Made by a program: the position numbers and the translations under genes
Shown: positions 1 through 5,621 of the stretch, one piece after another
Layout of the letters: the number at the start of each line of letters is the position of its first letter
How positions within the stretch are numbered: position 1 is the first letter of the stretch
Assembly: GCA_905233805.1 (NCBI GenBank)
Contig: CAJOER010000072.1
Span: 5,697-11,321, forward strand
Source of the DNA: an uncultured Eubacterium sp.
GTDB taxonomy: Bacteria; Bacillota; Clostridia; Oscillospirales; Acutalibacteraceae
Reading direction: 5' to 3'
Length of the DNA stretch: 5,625 bases
The notes under the pieces: model-generated
Databases searched by the model: none
What the model was told of the DNA's origin: nothing
The model's input: the letters and a program-made list of their open reading frames with translations, nothing else

Positions 1-531
1 CCCGAGGCGATTTATGACAGTGAAAATGAAGCTTACTTCGTTTATTTTTCAACCTATAACATAGGGAGCGATCTGCCTCTTTCAATATGGTACTGCTATA
101 CAAAGGACTTTAAAACCTATTCAAATCCCGCGCCTCTTTTCGCTCCTTCAAACGGCCTTGACGCCATTGACGCCGATATTACGGAAAAAGACGGAAAATA
201 TTATATGTACTATAAAGACGAGTGCAATAAAACCGTCTGTCTTGTCACGGCTGACAGGCTTGAAGGCCCGTACACGGAATACGAAAACAACCGCGTTGCG
301 CTTACTGATAAAAACGTTGAGGGCTGCTGTATGTACCGCCTTGACGACGGCACGTACATGTTAATTATGGATATGTATTCCGACGGAAAATATCTTATGC
401 AGAAAACGCGCGATATGTTCAATTTTGAAATTGAGGAGGACTGCGATTTGTCCTTCGGCGCAAGGCACGGCTCTATGCTGAGAATTACCGACGAAGAGTA
501 CGGCAGGCTTGTAAAAGAATTCGGAATTTGA
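1..531 (+). CDS. Glycoside hydrolase family 43-like protein, C-terminal part (5' end outside window)
   Basis: Open from the first base in frame 1 to the TGA at 529-531, giving 176 visible residues. The start lies upstream, since GH43 catalytic domains usually have about 300 residues. The pattern is that of a five-bladed beta-propeller arabinosidase/xylosidase-like enzyme: repeated blade strands such as EAYFVYFST and GKYYMYYKDE, the IDAD segment (visible residues 56-59) at the usual place of the pKa-modulating Asp, VEGC with Glu107 at the place of the general acid, and a late ARHGSM segment with a conserved-looking His156. The catalytic-base Asp expected near the N-terminus is outside the window. 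The likely role is hydrolysis of arabinose- or xylose-containing plant polysaccharide or oligosaccharide; the substrate cannot be told. Whether it carries a signal peptide is unknown. No terminator follows; the next promoter begins 9 bases after the stop. Family confidence is good, exact activity low. Confidence 0.8.
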   Translation, partial: PEAIYDSENEAYFVYFSTYNIGSDLPLSIWYCYTKDFKTYSNPAPLFAPSNGLDAIDADITEKDGKYYMYYKDECNKTVCLVTADRLEGPYTEYENNRVALTDKNVEGCCMYRLDDGTYMLIMDMYSDGKYLMQKTRDMFNFEIEEDCDLSFGARHGSMLRITDEEYGRLVKEFGI

Positions 532-539
532 AAAAAATC

Positions 540-568
540 TTGACAAATTTTGACTCTTGTGATAATAT
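540..568 (+). promoter_or_regulatory. Sigma-A-type promoter of the T-box/trpB2 unit
   Basis: A perfect -35 box TTGACA lies at 540-545. For the -10 there are two overlapping readings: TAATAT at 563-568 with 17-base spacing, or GATAAT at 561-566 with a TGn extension (558-560) and 15-base spacing. Either puts the start of transcription at about 573-577, just before the conserved GATGAGGAAG start of the T-box leader. It begins only 9 bases after the stop of the glycosidase gene. Confidence 0.75.
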
Positions 569-574
569 GGTCTA

Positions 575-839
575 AACCGATGAGGAAGGGTAAGTAAATT
601 CCTTAAATCCTTGCAAAGAGAGCCGCAGGCGGTGGGATTGCGGCGAAGGGTACCGAATTGAATGGACTTCTGAGGGCGAACTGAAAGGTAACGAGTAGGT
701 GAGACGGAGGTGACTCTCCGTAATTAAAGGTCAGCATATGATAGTATGCACAGAGTGGGCGTGAAAACGTCAAGCAGGGTGGCACCACAGGATTTTTCAA
801 TCTTGTCCCGGCATTTGCGGGGGCAAGATTTTTTATTTG
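575..839 (+). promoter_or_regulatory. T-box riboswitch leader, tRNA-Trp specific
   Basis: This is a cis-acting leader that binds uncharged tRNA and lets transcription continue past a terminator. Visible parts in order: the conserved 5' GATGAGGAAG; an AGAGAG segment (617-622) before the apical stem I hairpin GCCGCA/TGCGGC (622-627/639-644), whose loop holds the GGTG (GNUG) motif at 631-634; a specifier region GAATGGACTTCTGAG with the likely specifier codon UGG (Trp) at 663-665; a stem III hairpin ACGGAG/CTCCGT (704-709/716-721); the T-box sequence AGGGTGGCACCACAG at 776-790; then the terminator. The bulge UGGC (780-783) would pair with acceptor end GCCA, fitting the G73 discriminator of bacterial tRNA-Trp. 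Codon, discriminator and downstream trpB2 therefore agree. The element class is seen directly; specificity follows from known T-box rules and was assigned by eye. Confidence 0.93.
799..839 (+). terminator. T-box regulated intrinsic terminator
   Basis: AATCTTG (799-805) pairs with CAAGATT (824-830), continued inward by TCCC with GGGG (one G-U pair), and is followed by a T-rich run at 829-839. It lies directly downstream of the T-box sequence, as expected for the terminator that competes with the antiterminator. It may also stop read-through from the upstream glycosidase gene, which has no terminator of its own. Confidence 0.9.
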
Positions 840-873
840 TTCCCGAAGAAAATTGCCAGAAAAAATAATTTTT

Positions 874-880
874 AAGGAGG
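874..880 (+). promoter_or_regulatory. trpB: Ribosome binding site fixing the trpB2 start
   Basis: AAGGAGG lies 8 bases before the ATG at 889. It decides the start: the in-frame TTG at 853 lies upstream of this site and has no Shine-Dalgarno of its own, and the family N-terminus matches a start at 889. Confidence 0.9.
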
Positions 881-888
881 ACAAAATC

Positions 889-2254
889 ATGGCAGAAAAC
901 AAAATTCCCTACAAAATCTATCTTGAAGAAGACGAGATGCCCAAAGCATGGTACAACGTCCGCGCGGACATGAAAAACAAACCCGCTCCGCTTCTTAATC
1001 CCGGTACGCATCAGCCGATGACGGCCGAGGAACTCGGCGGCGTATTCTGCGCCGACCTTGTTGAGCAGGAACTTGACAACGATACCGCTTATGTTGAAAT
1101 CCCGCAGGAAATCAGAGATTTCTATAAGATGTACCGTCCGTCTCCGCTTGTACGTGCTTACTGTCTTGAAGAAAAACTTCAGACACCCGCAAAGATTTAC
1201 TACAAATTCGAGGGTAACAACACCTCGGGTTCGCATAAGCTCAATTCGGCTATTGCTCAGGCTTACTATGCTAAGAAGCAGGGCTTAAAGGGCGTAACTA
1301 CCGAAACCGGTGCAGGCCAGTGGGGCACGGCTCTTTCAATGGCTTGCGCATATCTCGGACTTGACTGTAAAGTATATATGGTTAAGGTTTCCTATGAGCA
1401 GAAACCGTTCAGACGCGAGGTTATGAGAGTTTACGGCGCTTCCGTTACTCCTTCTCCGTCAATGTCAACCGAAATCGGTAAGAAGATTAACGCCGAACAT
1501 CCCGGTACAACCGGTTCTCTCGGCTGCGCTATTTCAGAGGCAGTTGAGGACGCAGTAACACACGAGGGTTACAGATACGTTCTCGGCTCCGTACTTAATC
1601 AGGTACTCCTTCATCAGTCCGTTATTGGCCTTGAAACGAAGGCGGCTCTTGATAAGTACAACGTTAAGCCCGACATTATTATCGGCTGGCGGTTCAAACC
1701 TCGGCGGTCTTATCTCTCCCTTTATGGGCGAAAAGCTCAGAGGTGAAGCTGATTACAGAATTATCGCCGTTGAACCCGCAAGCTGCCCGAGCTTTACAAG
1801 AGGTAAGTTTGCTTACGATTTCTGTGATACGGGTATGGTATGTCCGCTCGCTAAGATGTACACTCTCGGCGCAGACTTCATTCCGTCAGCCAACCACGCA
1901 GGCGGCTTAAGATACCACGGTATGAGCCCCGTTCTTTCCCAGCTTTATCACGACGGTCTTATGGAAGCGGTAACTGCCGTTCAGACCGACGTATTCGCGG
2001 CGGCTGAAACCTTCGCAAGAGTAGAGGGCATTTTACCCGCTCCCGAAAGCTCACACGCAATCAAGGTTGCTATCGACGAGGCGCTTAAGTGTAAGGAAAC
2101 AGGCGAAGAAAAGACTATCGTATTCGGTCTTACCGGTACGGGCTACTTCGATATGGTTGCTTATGAAAAGTTCCACGAGGGCAAAATGGACGACTATATT
2201 CCTACCGACGAGGAACTCGCTCAGTACGCAGCAAAGCTTCCCAAAATCGATTAA
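889..2254 (+). pseudogene. trpB: Tryptophan synthase beta chain, TrpB2 type, frameshifted
   Basis: TrpB converts indole and L-serine to L-tryptophan with PLP in the cytoplasm; TrpB2 proteins can occur without a TrpA partner and are then often seen as indole-salvage enzymes. The N-terminal half is typical TrpB2: GSHKLN with the PLP lysine (K117), ETGAGQWG (139-146, catalytic E139, with the TrpB2-style W) and the hallmark YVLGSVLNQVLLHQSVIG (230-247). The frame then breaks after DIIIG: reading on gives WRFKPRR and a stop at 1744-1746 (285 residues). The rest continues in the next frame from about 1688, with GGSN, the TrpB2 motif LRYHGMSP, ESSHAIK and GLTGTGYFD, to TAA at 2252-2254. Restoring about 8 bases would give 457 residues, a normal TrpB2 length. 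As written, neither piece should be active: the break removes part of the PLP phosphate loop. A sequencing error is possible. No trpA or other trp gene is in the window. Confidence 0.9.
1684..1699 (+). other. trpB: Frameshift junction in trpB2 (net loss of about 8 bases)
   Basis: The TrpB2 family has I-G-C-x-G-G-G-S-N here. The sequence reads GGC, then a single T, then GGC GGT TCA AAC, so the codons for Cys, x and one Gly are missing except for one T. That is nine bases lost and one left, and the downstream frame moves from 1 to 2. The local run of GGC triplets is a plausible setting for a slippage deletion (inference). Confidence 0.8.
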
Positions 2255-2263
2255 TTAATTATT

Positions 2264-2297
2264 ATAAGGGAGGGCATAACGCTCTCCCTTATTGATT
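2264..2297 (+). terminator. Probable terminator after trpB2
   Basis: A 12-base-pair stem (2264-2275 with 2281-2292, one G-U pair) closes a 5-base ATAAC loop, beginning 9 bases after the trpB2 stop. The trailing T stretch is interrupted (TTATTGATTT), so termination may be incomplete. The tail overlaps the -35 box of the next promoter. Confidence 0.65.
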
Positions 2298-2320
2298 TAG
2301 AAGTTAATTGGTGTTATAAT
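2292..2320 (+). promoter_or_regulatory. Promoter of the secreted-protein gene
   Basis: A -35-like TTGATT (2292-2297) is separated by 17 bases from a perfect TATAAT (2315-2320), which has a TGn extension at 2312-2314. The expected transcription start near 2327 falls at the Shine-Dalgarno GGTGAT (2327-2332), giving a leader of only about 10 bases before the ATG. Confidence 0.7.
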
Positions 2321-2336
2321 AACTTCGGTGATATAA

Positions 2337-3539
2337 ATGAAAAAAATATTATCAGTAACGCTATCGTTATCATTTATTATATGTGTTAATATTTTTCCTT
2401 TTTCTGCAAAAGCGGAAAGCCCAAAACTGATTATTCACTGGTCTTCAGTTGATGGCGTTGACCTTGTGGAACCGCTTGCTTTTGAAGCGGATTCATCAGA
2501 TAAGACCGTCAAAGAAATACTTCAAGAAAAAGGAAAGCAATACAGCGACGAATTCTTTAAAATGGAAGGTTATACTGACCTTGGTTTTCGTATGCCCGAA
2601 CCGATTACTAACTATAATAATTACACTCAGCTTATAGTATTATCCGCCGAACTTAAAAACAGAGTGATAGGAGAAAATGACCTAAATATTTACTGTATGA
2701 TGTTTAAAAATACCGAGTCGGCAAGTGTGGAAGTAAAGAATCCAATATGCGGTATTTCTACTACAATTGACAAAATATACGATGATAAATACGATAATGG
2801 GTATTATTATGATTATTGTACTCAGAGTAATTATCCGCACGCGACTATACCGAATGGTGTCAACTATCATCTTGTCAGTGCAGATGAAGCCGGAGTTAAC
2901 GGTGCTTACTGGTCGGCAGAAGCAGCTTTACATACCGGACCGTTTATTGGTACTTTTGAAGGCGGAAAGCAATACGCTGCTATTGTTTATCTTGTATCAG
3001 ATTTTGGGTATCTTATAGACAATGAGAACGGTCAATTTTTTGTAAACGGTGTTTCAGTAAAGGATTCATTTGGAAAACGTGGAACTTTCTGTGGAATAGT
3101 ATCATTGACAGCTGAGCACGTTTCTGATTCGGGTTCTGTAAATAAAAAGCCTTCTTATACCGCGAAAGGAATAAAAACATATAAATGCAAAAATTGTGGT
3201 ATGATTTTGAAAACCGAAGAACTCCCAAAGCTAAAAAAAGTAACGAATACAGTAATCGTTAAAGGAAAAACAGTAAGAATTAAAGCTCATAAGTTAAGAA
3301 AAAAGAAAATTGTTTTTAAGCGAAAAAAAGTTATAAAAGTCACTAATGCAAAAGGCAAGGTTTCTTATAAAAAGATTAAGGGCAATAAAGTATTCACAGT
3401 AAGTAAATGCGGAAATATTACGGTAAAAAAAGAAATAAAAAAAGGGACTTATAAAATCAAAGTTAAAGTTAAAGCGAAAGGCACAAGTAAGTATAAAACT
3501 AAAACAAAAACTGTAACAGTAAAGATTATAATAGAATAG
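2337..3539 (+). CDS. Secreted protein with Lys-rich C-terminal module
   Basis: I do not recognise a function. The 400-residue product has a clear signal peptide: MKK, a hydrophobic core at about residues 4-22, then SAKA with cleavage probably after A26. The middle (about 27-255) is a Tyr- and Asn-rich, mainly beta-looking region; residues 208-245, with VYLVSDFGYLIDN and VNGVSV, resemble the beta-sandwich 'GY-x-F ... VNG' units of gut Clostridia surface proteins. Next comes a short segment with H261 and C284-K-N-C287-G inside YTAKGIKTYKCKNCG, a zinc-ribbon-like or disulfide motif common before such C-termini. Residues about 298-400 are extremely rich in lysine, with VSYKKI, GNITVKKEIKKGTYKIKVKV and a final TVTVKI, matching the Ig-like wall-associated module of Ruminococcus/Eubacterium secreted proteins as I remember it. 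There is no LPXTG or C-terminal membrane helix. The gene is visibly AT-richer than trpB2. Start supported by GGTGAT 4 bases upstream. It stands alone between its own promoter and terminator. Confidence 0.85.
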   Translation: MKKILSVTLSLSFIICVNIFPFSAKAESPKLIIHWSSVDGVDLVEPLAFEADSSDKTVKEILQEKGKQYSDEFFKMEGYTDLGFRMPEPITNYNNYTQLIVLSAELKNRVIGENDLNIYCMMFKNTESASVEVKNPICGISTTIDKIYDDKYDNGYYYDYCTQSNYPHATIPNGVNYHLVSADEAGVNGAYWSAEAALHTGPFIGTFEGGKQYAAIVYLVSDFGYLIDNENGQFFVNGVSVKDSFGKRGTFCGIVSLTAEHVSDSGSVNKKPSYTAKGIKTYKCKNCGMILKTEELPKLKKVTNTVIVKGKTVRIKAHKLRKKKIVFKRKKVIKVTNAKGKVSYKKIKGNKVFTVSKCGNITVKKEIKKGTYKIKVKVKAKGTSKYKTKTKTVTVKIIIE

Positions 3540-3544
3540 TATTT

Positions 3545-3574
3545 AAGGCGAGTCAGAAACTCGCCTTTTTCGTT
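3545..3574 (+). terminator. Intrinsic terminator after the secreted-protein gene
   Basis: A perfect 9-base-pair stem AAGGCGAGT/ACTCGCCTT (3545-3553/3559-3567) with a 5-base loop is followed by a T run broken by CG (TTTTTCGTTT). It starts 5 bases after the stop codon. Confidence 0.9.
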
Positions 3575-3582
3575 TACGTTCA

Positions 3583-3588
3583 TATAAT
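3583..3588 (+). promoter_or_regulatory. Possible -10 element upstream of mazF
   Basis: An exact TATAAT lies 69 bases before the mazF start, but the matching -35 position falls inside the preceding terminator and is a poor match. Other weak candidates are GATAAT (3613-3618) and TACTAT (3627-3632). The 83 bases 3575-3657 are AT-rich and hold no open frame long enough for an antitoxin. Confidence 0.3.
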
Positions 3589-3657
3589 AAAATAGTATGT
3601 TTATTTTTAGAAGATAATGGTAAAAATACTATTGAAATTAAAATTCAGGGTGATTTA

Positions 3658-3999
3658 ATGAACGTTAAACGAGGCGATATATTCTACGCCGATTTAAGTC
3701 CCGTAATAGGGAGCGAGCAGGGTGGCGTAAGGCCTGTTCTGATTGTTCAGAACGACGTCGGAAACAAGTTTTCCCCGACGGTTATTGCCGCCGCCATTAC
3801 GAGTAAAATGGAAAAGAACAAGCTCCCGACTCATATTGAGGTCAACGCTGCCGACTGCGGCCTCTCAAAAAACAGCGTTGTTCTTCTCGAGCAGGTGAGA
3901 ACGATTGATAAAAAACGGCTCAGGGAACGTATGGGCGCCCTTGATACAAACGATATGAGCAAAGTTAACGACGCAATTTCGGTTTCCTTCGGATTATAA
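3658..3999 (+). CDS. mazF: MazF/PemK-family mRNA interferase (EndoA-like toxin)
   Basis: Sequence-specific endoribonuclease of type II toxin-antitoxin systems, which cleaves mRNA and arrests growth unless bound by MazE. The 113 residues match Bacillus subtilis EndoA/NdoA (116 residues) along nearly the full length: VKRGDIFYADLSPV at the N-terminus, GSEQGGVRPVLIVQND, AAITSK, KLPTHIEV and LLEQVRTIDKKRL. The catalytic pair known for the Bacillus enzyme, R25 and T48, is present at the same positions, so the protein is expected to be active. Bacillus EndoA cuts at UACAU; similar specificity here is inference. The start has an excellent Shine-Dalgarno AGGGTGAT (3647-3654) 3 bases upstream. In Bacillus the antitoxin gene lies directly upstream after alr; here the upstream neighbour is an unrelated terminated gene and no mazE is visible. 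No GC-rich terminator follows. Confidence 0.95.
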   Translation: MNVKRGDIFYADLSPVIGSEQGGVRPVLIVQNDVGNKFSPTVIAAAITSKMEKNKLPTHIEVNAADCGLSKNSVVLLEQVRTIDKKRLRERMGALDTNDMSKVNDAISVSFGL

Positions 4000-4033
4000 A
4001 AATAAAGATTTGTTAAAATTTACAACATTTTTC

Positions 4034-4064
4034 TTTACATTTGGCGATTAAATAAGTATACTTA
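4034..4064 (+). promoter_or_regulatory. Promoter of the HD/CmpB operon with palindrome over the -10
   Basis: TTTACA (4034-4039) and TATACT (4057-4062) each match consensus at 5 of 6 positions with the ideal 17-base spacing; transcription should start near 4069. The -10 box is the centre of a perfect 12-base palindrome, TAAGTATACTTA (4053-4064), which could be a small operator or chance in AT-rich DNA. Confidence 0.7.
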
Positions 4065-4083
4065 ATAGCCGAGGTAAATAATT

Positions 4084-4590
4084 ATGAATATAATGAGCGA
4101 AAGAAAATATATAGATGAATTCATAAATCTTACCGGTGACTTACTCTCTGACGGTCTTGTTGAGAGTATGAAGCAGTACAGACACCATCAGGATACGAAT
4201 ACCCATTTTCATTCGGTTTACGTTTCATACAGGGTAATGAAAATGTGCGAGGCGCTTCAGATTATCAATACGCGCGAGGTTGTACGCGCCGCGCTTCTTC
4301 ACGATTTTTATCTTTACCAGTGGTATACCGAAAAGCACGAGGAATATCATATCTGGTACCACCCTAAAGAGTCGGTTAAAAATATCGAAGAGCATTTCGG
4401 AAATATGACGCCGCTCCAGAAAAATATGATTTTATCCCATATGTTTCCGACCTGCGTTGAGCTTCCGAAATCCGTCGGCGCGTGGATACTCACGCTTTGT
4501 GACAAGCGCTGCGCCGTAGAGGATTATCTTACCCATTCGGAAAGCTTTAAAGAGGTGTATAACGAGATTAACAGGAGGGCAGGCGTATGA
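4084..4590 (+). CDS. HD-domain phosphohydrolase-like protein
   Basis: A 168-residue, apparently cytoplasmic protein of the HD superfamily, whose members are metal-dependent phosphohydrolases acting on nucleotides or phosphate esters. The metal ligands can be traced: H43 in THFHSV, the H73-D74 doublet in AALLHDFYLY, further His at H93 (WYHPKESV) and H119 (LSHMFP), and a late Asp D140 in LCDKRC. This gives the H...HD...D scaffold with the two extra histidines seen in members with a two-metal site. No second domain and no membrane segment. The substrate cannot be inferred. The chosen ATG has GAGGT 8 bases upstream; the in-frame ATG at 4093 would be too far. Its TGA overlaps the ATG of the next gene (ATGA), so the two products are probably made together. 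Confidence 0.85.
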   Translation: MNIMSERKYIDEFINLTGDLLSDGLVESMKQYRHHQDTNTHFHSVYVSYRVMKMCEALQIINTREVVRAALLHDFYLYQWYTEKHEEYHIWYHPKESVKNIEEHFGNMTPLQKNMILSHMFPTCVELPKSVGAWILTLCDKRCAVEDYLTHSESFKEVYNEINRRAGV

Positions 4591-5462
4591 TAGCTTTTAT
4601 TAATAAAGTCTGCGAGCTGTTTTTTATTTTTATCGTATTCAGCACTGCCGGCTGGGTTATGGAAACCGTGCTCTATCTCGTAAGGGATAAGCAGGCGGTT
4701 AAAAGGGGCTTTCTTTTCGGCCCTGTATGTCCGATTTACGGCGTTGCCGCGGTGCTTTGCGATATGGTTTTTTATCACAACAAACTATTTACAGAGAACG
4801 CGTTTTTAAACAGCCATAAAATACTGAGCTATATTATCGTTTTTGTTATCGGCTTTTTTATGTCGGGCGTGCTCGAATATTTTACTCACTACGCTATGGA
4901 AAAGTTTTTCCACGCGATGTGGTGGGATTACTCGGGAAGAAAGTTCAACCTTAACGGAAGAATATATCTTAACGGCCTACTCATTTTCGGCGCGGGCGTA
5001 GTTTTAATCGTAAAGTTCCTGCTTCCCGCGATATATAAACTGATAGATATTATTCCGAACCCCGTGCTTTACATAAGCTGTTTCGTTCTTTACTCAATAA
5101 TTATTATTGACGTTGCAACTACGATAGTTGATTTAAAGGGCGCTATAAGAACGATAAAGAACTTTCAGGCTACCGCCGTTGAGGGCGCGCAAAAGGGCGT
5201 CGACCTCACTACCGAGCAGTTTGAACACTTAAAGGATAACTTTAAAAACAGCGAGCCTTATAAGAAGATTATAAAGGAAAATCCCGTTGTTGTAAGAATT
5301 AAGAAGCGTTATCCGAACTTTAAAATGACTAATTATAAATTCCTTTACGATATTATTATGAATGACCCCGACGAAAGCAAGTCGAGGAAGGACATAAAAC
5401 TTTACGGCACGGCTGAAACAGCCCCCAAAAAAGACGAAGAGGAATCAGACAGGGAGAGCTGA
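4587..5462 (+). CDS. CmpB-type membrane protein, 'putative ABC transporter permease' (PF06541-like)
   Basis: A 291-residue integral membrane protein. Hydrophobic segments lie at about residues 8-31, 41-63, 79-99, 127-149 and 158-182, so about five helices, followed by a long charged tail (about 183-291) ending in an acidic KKDEEESDRES stretch. Family signatures are strong: AGWVMETVLY in helix 1, GFLFGPVCPIYG (41-52), SGVLEYFTHYAMEKFFHA (93-110) and WWDYSGRKFNLNGRI (112-126). The family carries the database name 'putative ABC-transporter type IV', but no ATPase is encoded nearby and transport is unproven; the conserved aromatic and polar motifs suggest a membrane-embedded function of unknown kind. 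The ATG overlaps the stop of the HD gene and has AGGAGG (4573-4578) 8 bases upstream. The long soluble tail looks longer than in the minimal family and may contact a partner (inference). Confidence 0.88.
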   Translation: MIAFINKVCELFFIFIVFSTAGWVMETVLYLVRDKQAVKRGFLFGPVCPIYGVAAVLCDMVFYHNKLFTENAFLNSHKILSYIIVFVIGFFMSGVLEYFTHYAMEKFFHAMWWDYSGRKFNLNGRIYLNGLLIFGAGVVLIVKFLLPAIYKLIDIIPNPVLYISCFVLYSIIIIDVATTIVDLKGAIRTIKNFQATAVEGAQKGVDLTTEQFEHLKDNFKNSEPYKKIIKENPVVVRIKKRYPNFKMTNYKFLYDIIMNDPDESKSRKDIKLYGTAETAPKKDEEESDRES

Positions 5463-5477
5463 TGCTCTCCTTTTTAT
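5451..5477 (+). terminator. Intrinsic terminator of the HD/CmpB operon
   Basis: A perfect 7-base-pair stem GGAGAGC/GCTCTCC (5453-5459/5464-5470) has a TGAT loop containing most of the stop codon, followed by a run of five T and TATT. The terminator thus overlaps the end of the coding sequence. Confidence 0.92.
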
Positions 5478-5479
5478 TA

Positions 5480-5542
5480 TTAACTTATATCTGGTGACCG
5501 GTGTCTAGTGACTAGTGACCAGTGTCTAGTGACTAATAACTA
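5480..5542 (+). repeat. Degenerate heptamer tandem repeat (GTGACTA-type)
   Basis: The stretch divides into nine successive 7-base units: TTAACTT, ATATCTG, GTGACCG, GTGTCTA, GTGACTA, GTGACCA, GTGTCTA, GTGACTA, ATAACTA. The inner six form two 21-base copies (5494-5514 and 5515-5535) differing only at 5500/5521 (G versus A), so there is a 7-base period inside a 21-base period; the outer units are more decayed. It lies between the operon terminator and the next promoter and is not coding. Function unknown; such heptamer arrays usually grow by replication slippage. Confidence 0.85.
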
Positions 5543-5591
5543 ATCTTTCTTTTTTCTTTACTTTTCCTTTATTCTGTGTTGTAATATGATT

Positions 5592-5613
5592 TGGTATATT
5601 GTAGCCAAGGAGG
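5592..5613 (+). promoter_or_regulatory. Promoter -10 and RBS of the gene leaving the window
   Basis: An extended -10 (TGG then TATATT, 5592-5600) is followed by AAGGAGG at 5607-5613; no convincing -35 is seen. The stretch 5544-5574 upstream is almost purely pyrimidine on this strand, with nothing else identifiable. The RBS is well placed for the ATG at 5622 but only 2 bases from the ATG at 5616. If both elements are real, the 5' leader would be very short. Confidence 0.4.
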
Positions 5614-5621
5614 TTATGAAT

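Noticed and set aside
205..531. ATG at 205 as the start of a short independent gene
   Set aside because: The frame is open back to base 1 with continuous GH43-like sequence, so this Met is internal.
853..888. Upstream in-frame TTG as the trpB2 start
   Set aside because: It lies before the AAGGAGG at 874-880 and has no RBS of its own; the ATG at 889 has ideal spacing and the family N-terminus.
724..1236. 170-codon open frame on the minus strand across the T-box and the trpB2 5' end
   Set aside because: It is antisense to a strongly supported riboswitch and to conserved TrpB2 coding sequence, and its translation shows no recognisable family.
1684..1699. Programmed +1 frameshift in trpB2
   Set aside because: A shift would still lack three residues of the conserved Gly-rich loop, so it does not rebuild the normal protein; a deletion or sequence error explains it better.
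4036..4040. TACAT, the Bacillus MazF cleavage site, just downstream of mazF as a possible self-control site
   Set aside because: The same pentamer occurs elsewhere in the window, for example in the first gene and in the CmpB gene, at about chance frequency, so its position is not informative.
4524..4778. 84-codon minus-strand open frame over the HD/CmpB junction
   Set aside because: It is a shadow of two well-supported overlapping genes, with no RBS or family resemblance.
5494..5535. CRISPR-like repeat
   Set aside because: The units are 7 and 21 bases and directly abutting, with no unique spacers and no cas genes nearby.
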